DNA from: Bin75 sp965200435
GTDB lineage: Bacteria; Nitrospirota; Nitrospiria; Nitrospirales; UBA8639
DNA length: 64,000 bases
Reading direction: 5' to 3'
Assembly (NCBI GenBank): GCA_965200435.1
Contig: OZ241337.1
Coordinates: forward strand, 2,549,254 to 2,613,253
Shown here: piece by piece, positions 16,241-25,366 of the stretch
Position numbering within the stretch: position 1 is the stretch's first letter
Layout of the letters: every line of letters begins with the position of its first letter
Program-made: the position numbers and the translations under genes
The notes under the pieces: generated by a model
Told to the model about the DNA's origin: nothing
What the model saw: the letters and a program-made list of their open reading frames with translations, nothing else
Database searches by the model: none

Positions 16241-18331
16241 ATGACACATTCTTTTTCCATTCGAAACGTTGTTGTGACGTCGTATGTCGGTGCCGGAAAA
16301 ACTTCTCTCGTCGAAGCCCTGCTATTTTCAGCCGGGGTGACGTCCTCGATGGGGGCGACCACCAACGGAAACACCGTGGCCGATTTCGAAGCGGAAGAGA
16401 TTCAGCATCATCATTCCATGAGTACGGCCCTTCTTCAGTATGAGCACAACGGAACCTTTTTGAACCTGCTTGACACACCGGGTTCACTGGATTTCTTTGC
16501 CGATACCCAAAATGCGATTCACGTGGCGGATGGCGCGGTGCTGGTCATAGGCGCGTCAGGCATACGCTCAGAGTTGGATCGGGTCTGGGATTATATTCAA
16601 GCGAGAGAGCTCCCCTGCCTTGTGTTTATCAACGAACTGGATAAAGAACGGGCAAATTTCGACTCCGTATTGAAGGAAATTCAGGAAGCGCTCGAAATGA
16701 GATGCGTGCCGATTGCCTATCCGGTCGGAGAGGAAGCGAACCTCAGAGGCGTGGTAGACCTTGTGACACAAAAGACCATTCTCTCCGTACCCAATAGCCA
16801 TAAGGTGCAGGAAACGGACATACCGGAAGACCTGAAAGAGAAAATAGCCGAACTTCGGAAACAATTGGTGGAAACCGTGGCTGAGACCAAAGATGAGTTG
16901 GTGGAAAAATATCTGACCGACGGTGATCTGACGCAAGAAGAAGTTCTGCAAGGGCTGGTCTTAAGTGCGAAAACGCGTCAGTGCCTCCCCGTGTTGTGCG
17001 GTTCGGCAATCCTGAACCTCGGCACAACGGTGCTTCACGATGCCATCATTCAATGCTTGCCTTCTCCCGAGGAGAGAGCGAAAGCTTTCCCATTGACAGG
17101 ATCTCATTCCCAAACGAGTCAAGAAGTCGTGCGGCCTATGAAGGCAGAGGAGCCCTTGTCCGGTTTTGTATTCAAGACCACCATCGATCCCTTCATGGGT
17201 CGGCTCACGTATCTCAAAGTCTGCTCGGGAGTGCTCGAGGCCGATTCGACCTTTTTCAATTCCGTGAGAAACGTGAAAGAAAAAGGAGGGCATCTGTATT
17301 ACCTGCAAGGCAAGAAAAGCACACAGACGCAACAGGCGAGTGCCGGCGAGATCGTGGCCATGGGGAAACTCAAGGAAACTCAAACAGGTGAGACGATTTG
17401 TACGGATAAGAGTCCTGTTGTCTTTCCCGCGGTGCAACTGCGCCGGCCCGTCATGTCGTTTGCGCTCGAACCGAAATCGAAGGGTGACATCGATAAAGTG
17501 AGCCTGGGGCTCCACAAGCTGGTCGAAGAAGACGCGTCATTGGAATTTATCCGAAACGATGAGACCAAGGAAATGTTGTTAAGTGGCGTTGGGCAGACGC
17601 ATATCGAATTGACCCTGGAAAAACTCCGGCGCAAATGCGGCGTGGACGTCAACCTGCACACACCGAAAGTCGCCTATCGCGAGACCATTCAAAACATGGC
17701 CCAAGCTCAGGGAAAATACAAAAAACAAACAGGCGGCCACGGGCAATACGGCGATTGCTGGCTTCAACTCGACCCATTACCACGCAACGGCGGATTCGAA
17801 TTTCTCAACAAAATCGTCGGAGGGGTCATTCCCCGGAACTTCATTCCTGCAGTGGAAAAAGGCGTGGTCGAGGCCATGCACGAAGGCATTCTCGCCGGTT
17901 CCCCGGTCGTGGACATCCAGGTGACGGTCTATGATGGTTCTCATCATCCCGTCGACTCGTCGGAAATGGCCTTTAAGGTAGCGGCCTCGATGGGGTTTAA
18001 AAAAGCCATGGAATCGGCACAGCCCATTCTCCTCGAGCCGATTATGGTTGTGGAAGTCACGGCCCCGGACGACATGGTGGGCGCCGTGATCGGAGACTTG
18101 AACAGCCGGCGAGGGCGTATTCTGGGAATGGATGCCAAGGGGCATAATCAAATCGTGAAAGCCATGGTCCCGTTGGCGGAAATTCTCAAGTATGCGCCGG
18201 TCCTGACCTCTATTACCGCAGGGAAAGGGTCGTATGCCATGGAATTTTCAGGCTACGAACAGGCGCCCCGCGAGGTCATCAACAAAGTCGTCGAGGAGCA
18301 CAAGGCCGAAAAGTCCGCCGCCTCATCTTGA
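16241..18331 (+). CDS. Elongation factor G-like paralogue
   Basis: 696 residues with the full five-domain EF-G layout. It has atypical GTPase motifs: P-loop SYVGAGKTSL (~14-23) in place of the usual AHxDxGKTT, G3 DTPG (~78), and G4 NELDKE where translation factors have NKxD. Domain IV carries YKKQTGGHGQYGDCWLQLDPL, as in EF-G-like group II proteins. Such paralogues often act in ribosome recycling or have unclear roles, and are not the main elongation factor. AAGGGGG sits seven bases before ATG 16241. Confidence 0.85.
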   Translation: MTHSFSIRNVVVTSYVGAGKTSLVEALLFSAGVTSSMGATTNGNTVADFEAEEIQHHHSMSTALLQYEHNGTFLNLLDTPGSLDFFADTQNAIHVADGAVLVIGASGIRSELDRVWDYIQARELPCLVFINELDKERANFDSVLKEIQEALEMRCVPIAYPVGEEANLRGVVDLVTQKTILSVPNSHKVQETDIPEDLKEKIAELRKQLVETVAETKDELVEKYLTDGDLTQEEVLQGLVLSAKTRQCLPVLCGSAILNLGTTVLHDAIIQCLPSPEERAKAFPLTGSHSQTSQEVVRPMKAEEPLSGFVFKTTIDPFMGRLTYLKVCSGVLEADSTFFNSVRNVKEKGGHLYYLQGKKSTQTQQASAGEIVAMGKLKETQTGETICTDKSPVVFPAVQLRRPVMSFALEPKSKGDIDKVSLGLHKLVEEDASLEFIRNDETKEMLLSGVGQTHIELTLEKLRRKCGVDVNLHTPKVAYRETIQNMAQAQGKYKKQTGGHGQYGDCWLQLDPLPRNGGFEFLNKIVGGVIPRNFIPAVEKGVVEAMHEGILAGSPVVDIQVTVYDGSHHPVDSSEMAFKVAASMGFKKAMESAQPILLEPIMVVEVTAPDDMVGAVIGDLNSRRGRILGMDAKGHNQIVKAMVPLAEILKYAPVLTSITAGKGSYAMEFSGYEQAPREVINKVVEEHKAEKSAASS

Positions 18332-18337
18332 TAGTAT

Positions 18338-18395
18338 TTTCCTTCCCTTCCTATAGAACCCTCTCAACAGTTGGGAGCGGGTAGGGTGAAGGAAA
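18338..18395. terminator. Convergent terminator hairpin
   Basis: TTTCCTTC and GAAGGAAA pair at the base, with an inner stem CTCTCAA/TTGGGAG. It lies between the converging EF-G-like and htrA genes and could end transcription from either side. There is no long T run. Confidence 0.4.
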
Positions 18396-18405
18396 CAGCC
18401 GATCC

Positions 18406-19779
18406 CTAAGGTTTCAAGACGACAAAAAACGCTTTGGACTCTCGAAGGATCCGGAGAAGGATCGTCTCACCGGGCTGGACCACTTCGAGAACTTTGCGAA
18501 AATCTCTCATGGTGGGCACTTCGGTCCGATTGACTTCCTGGATCACGTCGCCTTTTCGTAATCCTTCCGCATACGCGAGACTGCGCTGAACAACTCGAAC
18601 CACCAGAATGCCCGTCGTCTGTTCAAGGGCAAACTGTTTGGCCAACTCCTCGGTGATAGGGGAGACGTCGATGCCTAGATCGACTTCCGCCGCGGTCGGA
18701 GGCGATGCAACCACAACGGGCTTCTCCTTTTTCACTCCCAACGAAACGTGGAGTTGGAGTAACGTCCCATCCCGGATGACGTGAGTCATCACGGTTTCAC
18801 CAGGAGAAAAACTCGCGACCACCCGGGATAACTGGTTTGGAGACTCCAGGCGTTCAGTGCCGATTTGCGTAATAATGTCCCCGGCTTGAATGCCGGCCTG
18901 ATCTGCCGGGTTACCGACAAAGACTTCATTGATCAGAACGCCTTTGCCGTCCGGAACCCCAAATCTCTCAGCAAGTTGGGGCGTCAACGGTTGAATCCCA
19001 ACCCCAAGCCATCCCCGAACGACTTTGCCACCGGTTTTGAGTTGCTCGATAATACGGCTCGCCATGTTGGAAGGAATCGCAAAACCAATTCCTTGCGCAA
19101 AATTGATAATGGCCGTATTGATCCCGACGACCTCGCCTCGCAAATTAAAAAGCGGACCACCGGAATTTCCCGGATTGATCGACGCATCGGTTTGAATGAA
19201 GTTTTCATACCGGGACAGGTTCATATTTTCCCGGCCGATTCCACTCACGACCCCCAAGGTAACGGTCCGGTCCAACCCGAAGGGATTACCCACGGCCAGG
19301 ACCCATTGTCCGACCTTTACCGTGCCGGAATCCCCAAACGTCGCGCTCGGCAATTTACGGTCCGTCTCGACTTTCAAAAGCGCCAGATCCGTATCGGGAT
19401 CTCGCGCCACGATCTTTGCAATAAGCGTCGATTGATCGGAAAAAAGGACTTCAGCCTCCACGCTGTTACTGATGACGTGGTGATTGGTCACGATATATCC
19501 ATCCTCATGGATCACCACGCCCGATCCCGATCCCGGCACCTTAAAACGACCCTGCCGTGGCAGTTTCCCGGGTTGTGAAAGCTGGCGGATTGCAGACACA
19601 CCTACCACCGTTGGCGTAACCTCTTCAGCCAGATGCGAAATCGCCTCCTGAATTTCATCCAGGATCTGAAGCCCCTTGGATTCTATAGGAGCGGCAAAAA
19701 CTGGTGCGCAAAGAAAGCCCAAAAGGCTCGTACCGACAAGAAGCAAAAGGCAAGATAAAAAAACTCGAAGCAATGGCAT
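18406..19779 (-). CDS. HtrA/DegP-type periplasmic serine protease
   Basis: 457 residues. The signal peptide (MPLLRVFLSCLLLLVGTSLLGFLCAPVFA) sets the start at ATG 19779 instead of the longer frame. The trypsin-like domain holds the triad His in IVTNHHVI, Asp in DPDTDLALLKV, and Ser in NPGNSGGPLFN. Two PDZ domains follow (GWLGVGIQPLTPQLAERFGV with GIQAGDIITQIGTERL, then LGIDVSPITEELAKQF with GLRKGDVIQEVN). This is the usual quality-control protease/chaperone of the periplasm. Family A copy 3 lies upstream in its promoter region. Confidence 0.93.
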   Translation of the reverse strand: MPLLRVFLSCLLLLVGTSLLGFLCAPVFAAPIESKGLQILDEIQEAISHLAEEVTPTVVGVSAIRQLSQPGKLPRQGRFKVPGSGSGVVIHEDGYIVTNHHVISNSVEAEVLFSDQSTLIAKIVARDPDTDLALLKVETDRKLPSATFGDSGTVKVGQWVLAVGNPFGLDRTVTLGVVSGIGRENMNLSRYENFIQTDASINPGNSGGPLFNLRGEVVGINTAIINFAQGIGFAIPSNMASRIIEQLKTGGKVVRGWLGVGIQPLTPQLAERFGVPDGKGVLINEVFVGNPADQAGIQAGDIITQIGTERLESPNQLSRVVASFSPGETVMTHVIRDGTLLQLHVSLGVKKEKPVVVASPPTAAEVDLGIDVSPITEELAKQFALEQTTGILVVRVVQRSLAYAEGLRKGDVIQEVNRTEVPTMRDFRKVLEVVQPGETILLRILRESKAFFVVLKP

Positions 19780-19888
19780 GGCTGGGCGGAACACTCGTTC
19801 TTCGTAAAGCAACAACCAACCGAAGGTATGCTCATAAAAGCCAACCTGTCAACTGGGGCACTGTGAGCGACTTTCAGAGTCTTGGTCA

Positions 19889-20037
19889 TTAAGGAACCGC
19901 TGATTTATGGCACGATCGAGTGCATGGCGGCGTTGTGTCCTCGCTCACCACTTGACTCTCCACTTGATAGGTCTCGGGTTTCGCTGCGAGACGCCTTGCC
20001 CTGCATCCCGCTATCACAATGAATCAGCGGTTCCTTA
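19889..20037 (+). repeat. Family A repeat, copy 3 (MITE-like)
   Basis: About 149 bases with ends TAAGGAACCGCTGATTTA and GAATCAGCGGTTCCTTA. Both ends carry the same change relative to copies 1 and 2 (CGCTGAT for CTCTGAT), so the ends stayed complementary. The interior matches copy 2 (GGCGGCGTTGTGTCCTCGCTCACC, GGGTTTCGCTGCGAGACGCC). Confidence 0.85.
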
Positions 20038-20043
20038 GAGAAA

Positions 20044-20217
20044 ACTGCTATTCAAAGTGTGTTTGATGGGATGGCCTCAATTGGAGAGGGAGATGACAAG
20101 ATAACAGGACATTGGAAAGGAGCGTTTGTCGGGGTGGAGGCTGTCGATCAGCCGACTGGCGTTTCAGGCATGTTTGGTGTGGATAATCTCGTGGGGGCGT
20201 TTGGAGCACGAAAATAG
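20044..20217 (+). pseudogene. C-terminal remnant of a secreted or beta-barrel-type protein
   Basis: An open frame with no start, running directly out of the family A repeat into a stop at 20215-20217. It reads VFDGMASIGEGDDKITG, then HWKGAFVG, and ends SGMFGVDNLVGAFGARK. A terminal GxFG...GAFGA pattern with repeated Gly-Phe strands is typical of the last strands of outer-membrane or transferrin-binding-like surface proteins. The 5' part is absent on the other side of the repeat, so the gene was cut by the repeat or by a deletion beside it. Family assignment is tentative. Confidence 0.5.
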
Positions 20218-20326
20218 GGACTGTACATGTTCCCTAGTAGCCCGTGGCAAAACGACAAGATGCTGCATCCACGATTAAAGTTGTCGTGGATGCAGCAAAT
20301 AAAAATGTCGCATAATAATTATTATG

Positions 20327-20944
20327 TCAAATTATAAATTTGTCTGATAATGATCCCATCCTGGGCTCGGTCCCCTCAACCAGCCGAACGATATTGCCTT
20401 TATGTTTGCTGATAACGAGACCACTCAAAAGGAGGCTGAAAATCGTAAATTCCACATCAGAAATCATCAACCAACTTATGACTGGTAACGCCATGAAAGC
20501 CATGAGTGCGCCACCTGATGAATATCTCCAAATTCCGACAGTGGCGATCCAGATTATCAACAGAACGATGCCAATGGGAAAGTGAATCCCCAGCATGACT
20601 CCCAGGCCCGTGGCAACCCCTTTCCCTCCACGAAATTTAAAAAAAATGGGAAAGAGATGACCCAGCACGACCGAAAGCACGGTCAGTAAGGCCCACAGAT
20701 TCGGGAGATATCCCAACCCGGCGATCAACCCCACCAGCCATCCTTTTCCCAGATCACCGGCTAATGTCAGGATTCCAACCTTTTTTCCGCATACGCGCAA
20801 AACATTTGTAAAGCCTATGTTTCGGCTCCCTGCCTGCCGTGGATCCGGTGCTCCCAGGAGATAGGGAAAAACAAATCCGAAAGGAATCGAGCCGAGCCCA
20901 TAGGCTCCGAGACAGAAAAACAGGCCAAGGATTTCAGGAGACAT
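20327..20944 (-). CDS. plsY: Glycerol-3-phosphate acyltransferase PlsY
   Basis: 205 residues of an inner-membrane enzyme that transfers acyl from acyl-phosphate to glycerol-3-phosphate. It has the three conserved cytoplasmic loops: GSIPFGFVFPYL and DPRQAGSRNIGFTNVLR (~18-50), GHLFPIFFKFRGGKGVATGLGV (~96-117), and the C-terminal KHKGNIVRLVEGTEPRM. ATG 20944 (MSPEIL) is preferred over the start four codons upstream. It lies 23 bases downstream of pgsA, giving a phospholipid gene pair. Confidence 0.95.
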   Translation of the reverse strand: MSPEILGLFFCLGAYGLGSIPFGFVFPYLLGAPDPRQAGSRNIGFTNVLRVCGKKVGILTLAGDLGKGWLVGLIAGLGYLPNLWALLTVLSVVLGHLFPIFFKFRGGKGVATGLGVMLGIHFPIGIVLLIIWIATVGIWRYSSGGALMAFMALPVISWLMISDVEFTIFSLLLSGLVISKHKGNIVRLVEGTEPRMGSLSDKFII

Positions 20945-20967
20945 GAATTGCCACACCGTTTTGAGTA

Positions 20968-21585
20968 CTACCCTTTTTGGGAAAATTCATTCCATGCTTC
21001 AAAAAGGTATTGTGCAGCAGAGATCAGGGAAAAGAACAATGCCACATAGAGAATCAAGATTCCCAGCAGATGTACGTTCAGGATGGACGGAGAAACTGCT
21101 CCTTCCAATGTCAAAGTGATTATTGCAGTAACCTGAAGCACTACTTTATATTTCCCAAGTCTTCCGGCGGCGATAATCAGGCCTCGACTGGCGGCAATAG
21201 CGCGTCCTCCAGTCACTGCAAGATCCCGGATAATCAGTGCAATCGCTAGCCAGGCTTCGACTCGTTGAAATTGGACGAGCAACACTAAGCCCGAAATCAC
21301 CAGAAATTTATCGGCAATGGGGTCGATGAGGCGACCGACTTTGGTGACTTGTGCGCGTTGTCGGGCAATGTATCCGTCCAACAAATCAGTCAGGGCTGCT
21401 AAGCCAAAGACTGCCGCCGCGAGAACGGATCTTTCCACCGTTGGCGTCGAAAAGAGTCCGATGTAAACCGGCACCAATAATATTCGTATAAACGTCAGCG
21501 TATTCGGCAAATTGAACGTTCGTTCAACGGCATTATTTCGACGGACAGCTTCGGATTGAGTTTTAGCAACGCGGGCTTGAGGCAT
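20968..21585 (-). CDS. pgsA: CDP-diacylglycerol-glycerol-3-phosphate 3-phosphatidyltransferase
   Basis: 205 residues. The CDP-alcohol phosphotransferase motif D-x2-D-G-x2-A-R-x8-G-x3-D-x3-D is complete in DLLDGYIARQRAQVTKVGRLIDPIADK. Several membrane helices follow. It makes phosphatidylglycerol phosphate at the inner membrane. The start MPQARVAK (21585) falls just past the kdsA stop at 21588; the longer frame would overlap kdsA. About 25 hydrophilic residues precede the first helix. Confidence 0.92.
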   Translation of the reverse strand: MPQARVAKTQSEAVRRNNAVERTFNLPNTLTFIRILLVPVYIGLFSTPTVERSVLAAAVFGLAALTDLLDGYIARQRAQVTKVGRLIDPIADKFLVISGLVLLVQFQRVEAWLAIALIIRDLAVTGGRAIAASRGLIIAAGRLGKYKVVLQVTAIITLTLEGAVSPSILNVHLLGILILYVALFFSLISAAQYLFEAWNEFSQKG

Positions 21586-21587
21586 GG

Positions 21588-22442
21588 TTAGAGCGTGACG
21601 TTCGAGCCTTTTCCGGAAACTTGGCAAATTCCCCTTAATTCTTCAAGCAAAACTTTCAATTTATGGAGCGGAACCATCGTAGGGCCGTCTGAAAGGGCAC
21701 TGTCCGGATTCGGATGTACCTCCATGAAAAACCCATCACAGCCCGCTGCTGCTGCGGCTCTCGCTAAAGGCGCAATAAATTCCCGCTGACCGGATGAGTG
21801 TGTTCCGCCTCCTCCAGGAAGTTGCACACTGTGTGTGACATCGAAAACCACGGGATACCCTAATCCCTTCAGGACAGGAAGGGCTCGCATATCGACCGCC
21901 AGATTATTATAGCCGAACGAGAATCCTCTTTCCGTGAGTACGATCTGGCGGGTCCCGCTTTCTTCCAGTTTTTTGACGACGTTGCTCATATCCCATGGGG
22001 AAAGAAACTGTCCTTTCTTGACGTTGACCGTTTTGCCGGTTTGTGCTGCAGCAACCAGCAGATCAGTCTGCCTGCAGAGAAACGCGGGAATCTGTACTAC
22101 ATCGACGACTTGCGCGGCTTGCCGAACTTCCTCGACACTGTGGACATCCGTCAGAACGGGAACCTGCACTCGCTCTTTCACTTTCTGGAGGATGGCCAGA
22201 CCTTCCTGAATTCCTGGACCACGGTAAGCATGAATGGAGCTTCGGTTAGCTTTGTCGTAGGACGATTTGAAGATATAGGGAAATCCGACCGACCGGGCAA
22301 CCTCGGCCAACTGAAACGCGGTGTCCAAAACAATCTGCTCACTCTCGATCACGCAGGGTCCTGCAATCAGAAAATGAGGATGCACGCCTCCGCCCGGAAA
22401 ATCTCCCAACGGAACTTCATGCATCAGGACATTTTTTCCCAT
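21588..22442 (-). CDS. kdsA: 3-deoxy-8-phosphooctulonate synthase
   Basis: 284 residues; condenses phosphoenolpyruvate with arabinose-5-phosphate to Kdo-8-phosphate for lipid A-core LPS. Signatures: LIAGPCVIESEQ near the N-terminus, FKSSYDKANRSSIHAYRGPGI (~58-78), PVLTDVHSVEEV, and VVFDVTHSVQLPGG. The Cys in AGPCVIE is part of the fold; whether the enzyme is metal-dependent cannot be settled without alignment. It sits downstream of pyrG and kdsB, consistent with a Kdo cluster. Confidence 0.95.
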   Translation of the reverse strand: MGKNVLMHEVPLGDFPGGGVHPHFLIAGPCVIESEQIVLDTAFQLAEVARSVGFPYIFKSSYDKANRSSIHAYRGPGIQEGLAILQKVKERVQVPVLTDVHSVEEVRQAAQVVDVVQIPAFLCRQTDLLVAAAQTGKTVNVKKGQFLSPWDMSNVVKKLEESGTRQIVLTERGFSFGYNNLAVDMRALPVLKGLGYPVVFDVTHSVQLPGGGGTHSSGQREFIAPLARAAAAAGCDGFFMEVHPNPDSALSDGPTMVPLHKLKVLLEELRGICQVSGKGSNVTL

Positions 22443-22517
22443 TATCCTTTTTCCTTCGGCTAAACCAAAAGAACGTCTGAGAACCAGCTTCGGTTCAAGG
22501 CAGATGGTGATGAGCCG

Positions 22518-24119
22518 CTATCGACCGAATTTGCGTTTGAGTGCCGCGTGAATGAATGCTTGAAAAACCGGATGCGGGGCATGCGGTCGTGATCGGTATT
22601 CAGGATGAAATTGGGTCCCTAAAAACCAAGGATGGTTTTTCAATTCAATGATTTCGACGAGTCGCCCGTCGGGTGACGTTCCACTCAACACCAAACCGTT
22701 TGCCGTCAGAATCTCGCGGAAATCATTGTTGAATTCGTACCGATGCCGATGGCGTTCTCGAACCTCCATTGTGCCATAGATCTGTTGAGCCAGGGAACCG
22801 TCTTGAAGACGACAGAGGTAACTACCCAGTCGCATGGACCCTCCTTTTTCCTCCACGGCCCGCTGTTCCGGAAGCAGATCGATGACTGTATGGGCCGTTA
22901 CCGAATCGAATTCACCACTGTTCGCCCCTTCCAGCCCGGCAACGTGACGGGCAAATTCCACGACCGCACACTGCATCCCCAAACAGAGTCCGAGAAAAGG
23001 AATCCCCTTTTCCCTGGCATAGCGAATCGTCGTCACCTTGCCTTCGATGCCCCGTGTGCCGAATCCGCCTGGAATCAGAATTCCATCGGCGTCGCTTAAG
23101 AATTGTTCGGTGCTGCCTCGTTCGAGTTCTTCTGATTCGAGCAATCGGACATTGACGCCGGCGTCATTGGAAAGCCCGCCGTGCACAAGTGCCTCAGACA
23201 AACTCTTATACGATTCTTTGAATGACATGTATTTCCCGACCATTCCAATGGTCACTTCATGCGTCGGGCGTTTGAGTTTTTGGACCATGGCGTCCCAATT
23301 GCGGAGGTTGGGAGGACCGGATTCCAACCGCAGGAAGCGAACAATCAACTCATCGAGTCCTTCTTTGCGTAACACGATAGGCACTTCGTAGACGGCATCG
23401 ACGTTTTTTGCCGTAATCACCGCCTCCTTATCCACGTTGCAGAACAACGCAATTTTTTCCTTCAACGATGGCGCCAGAAACCGATCTGTCCGGCACAACA
23501 GGATATGGGGTTGAATGCCAATTTCACGGAGTTTGTTGACGGAATGTTGAGTGGGTTTCGTTTTCAATTCCCCAGCGGTTTCGATAAATGGCACCAGGGT
23601 GAGATGAATATACAGAACGTTTTCACGGCCCACGTCAAAGGGCATCTGCCTGATGGCTTCGAGAAAAGGCAGGCTTTCGATGTCTCCGACCGTCCCTCCT
23701 ATTTCCACGATCACCACATCCGTGCCGTGCGCCACGCGGAGAATAGTCTGTTTGATCTCGTCGGTAATATGCGGGACAACCTGCACCGTGCTCCCCAGAT
23801 AATCGCCCCGGCGCTCTTTCTTGATGACCGAGTCGTAAATCCGTCCCGTGGTACAGTTGTTGTTTCGCGAGAGGGTGAGGTTGGTGAACCGTTCATAATG
23901 TCCGAGATCGAGATCGGTCTCAGCCCCGTCGTCCGTGACATAGACTTCGCCGTGCTGGTAGGGGTTCATGGTGCCGGGATCCACGTTGATGTAGGGATCG
24001 AGCTTAAGAAAGGATATCTGCAAGCCCCGGCTTTCCAGGAGATGCCCGATGGAAGCCGAAGCCAACCCTTTCCCCAATGAGGACACCACGCCACCGGTGA
24101 CGAAAATAAATTTACTCAT
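22518..24119 (-). CDS. pyrG: CTP synthase
   Basis: 533 residues; converts UTP to CTP with glutamine-derived ammonia. An N-terminal synthetase domain (KFIFVTGGVVSSLGKGLASASIG, LKLDPYINVDPGTMNPYQHGEVYVTDDGAETDLDLGHYERF) precedes a class I glutamine amidotransferase domain with the nucleophile in FLGLCLGMQCAVVEFAR and His-Glu in TQFHPEY. The start overlaps the kdsB stop (ATGA), so it is coupled to kdsB. CTP is also the second substrate of KdsB, which explains the pairing. Confidence 0.97.
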   Translation of the reverse strand: MSKFIFVTGGVVSSLGKGLASASIGHLLESRGLQISFLKLDPYINVDPGTMNPYQHGEVYVTDDGAETDLDLGHYERFTNLTLSRNNNCTTGRIYDSVIKKERRGDYLGSTVQVVPHITDEIKQTILRVAHGTDVVIVEIGGTVGDIESLPFLEAIRQMPFDVGRENVLYIHLTLVPFIETAGELKTKPTQHSVNKLREIGIQPHILLCRTDRFLAPSLKEKIALFCNVDKEAVITAKNVDAVYEVPIVLRKEGLDELIVRFLRLESGPPNLRNWDAMVQKLKRPTHEVTIGMVGKYMSFKESYKSLSEALVHGGLSNDAGVNVRLLESEELERGSTEQFLSDADGILIPGGFGTRGIEGKVTTIRYAREKGIPFLGLCLGMQCAVVEFARHVAGLEGANSGEFDSVTAHTVIDLLPEQRAVEEKGGSMRLGSYLCRLQDGSLAQQIYGTMEVRERHRHRYEFNNDFREILTANGLVLSGTSPDGRLVEIIELKNHPWFLGTQFHPEYRSRPHAPHPVFQAFIHAALKRKFGR

Positions 24120-24943
24120 TGGGTGCTCTCATGATGATTGACACCAGTGGCCCGTTTCCCCTTCACTCCGACCTTTGCCTCAGGGGTGAAAGAACAGGAG
24201 CGGATGATTTCGTCCCATGAAGCATTCGCCCTTTCCAAATCTTTTGGGGTATCGATCCGCAGTGAGGTATGGCTCGTCTCCCATACGTGAATGGGAATCC
24301 CATGTTCCAATGCCCGCAATTGTTCGAGTTGTTCCGCTTCCTCCAATTCCCCACTTGGTAATGCGGCAAAGTGATGCAAGGTGTCTCGACGAAAAATATA
24401 CACTCCTAAATGATGCGAGGCAAAGCTTGGCGTCTCGTGGCCATGATCACGAACGTGCGGAATCGGAGATCGGGAAAAGTAGAGGGCTTTTCTTTGCCTG
24501 TCCATGACTACCTTCACGACGGAAGATTCTGCAAATTCCTCACGGCAAGTGACCGGGCGACACAGAGTGCCCATTTCTGCGTCATTGGCAAGAAACGGAT
24601 TGATTAAATCCAGTAGGAAATCGGGAGACAGCAGAATTTCATCAGCCTGAAGATTGACGACAATCTCACAGGGAATTTTCTTGATCGCCTCGGCTACACG
24701 ATCGGTTCCCGTGCGGCAGGGTTTGGCCACCATCATGGAACAGCCGCCGAAATTTTCCACACTTTCGTGGATACGAGCGTCATCCGTTGCCACAAGAACT
24801 TGAGCCACCTTCGGGACGCGGGTGGCTTGTTCATAGACGTGACGGATTAAAGGTTTTCCTGCAAGGAGGGCCAAAGGTTTGCCTGGAAATCTGGAGGATG
24901 CATAGCGGGCCGGAATGACAATCGTGACATTATCCACCGGCAT
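24116..24943 (-). CDS. kdsB: 3-deoxy-manno-octulosonate cytidylyltransferase
   Basis: 275 residues; activates Kdo as CMP-Kdo. Motifs: VIPARYASSRFPGKPLALLAGKPLIRHVYEQA at the N-terminus, VVNLQADEILLSPD, and FSRSPIPHVRD. The C-terminal ~25 residues extend past the usual end of the family. In the canonical motif the Gln-Gly-Asp-Glu Gly is replaced by Ala (NLQADE), a notable but probably tolerated change. Its start overlaps the end of the HldE-like remnant. Confidence 0.93.
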   Translation of the reverse strand: MPVDNVTIVIPARYASSRFPGKPLALLAGKPLIRHVYEQATRVPKVAQVLVATDDARIHESVENFGGCSMMVAKPCRTGTDRVAEAIKKIPCEIVVNLQADEILLSPDFLLDLINPFLANDAEMGTLCRPVTCREEFAESSVVKVVMDRQRKALYFSRSPIPHVRDHGHETPSFASHHLGVYIFRRDTLHHFAALPSGELEEAEQLEQLRALEHGIPIHVWETSHTSLRIDTPKDLERANASWDEIIRSCSFTPEAKVGVKGKRATGVNHHESTQ

Positions 24944-25262
24944 GGCAAAGGGCCTCTTTGAGTGGCGTCCTGGTCATGACCGCCGTTCCAATCATGCCGA
25001 CGGCCACCCCTGTCGCATGGTTGGCTGCAATCGCGCGTTCTCGGATGGAGGCCCCTGCACTCAAGGCCAAGGCCATGGTGCCGATCAGGGTATCCCCTGC
25101 CCTCGTGACGTCAGAGATTTGCTCGGCCATGGCCGGGATGTGCCAGCTCTCACCGGTTGATTCACACAGGCTGCTCCTCTGCTTGCCCCTCGTCACCCAT
25201 ACGGCTTGACAGCTAAGCTGTTGACGCAACTGATGGCTGATCTCATAGAGTGATTTGTGGCC
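24930..25262 (-). pseudogene. Truncated HldE/RfaE-type PfkB kinase remnant
   Basis: Only the C-terminal third of a heptose-7-phosphate kinase domain is left: SLYEISHQLRQQLSCQAVWVTRG, HIPAMAEQISDVTRAGDTLIGTMALALSAGASIRERAIAANHATGVAVGMIGTAVMT. The normal DVTGAGDT motif has Arg in place of Gly. The frame extends upstream into the 3' end of lepB without further similarity, so the N-terminal two thirds are gone. It is probably an inactive relic of the heptose step in a Kdo/heptose cluster. Another intact copy would be expected elsewhere. Confidence 0.7.
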
Positions 25263-25366
25263 CGAGGAGAACCGCCGCAGGTCGCGTGCCCAAGAAACGC
25301 GCGCGCTCTCCGGGGAGACAGTCCTTTGGGGAGAAGAAGGACCTGTCCCCTGCGGTCTCCGGCGTC

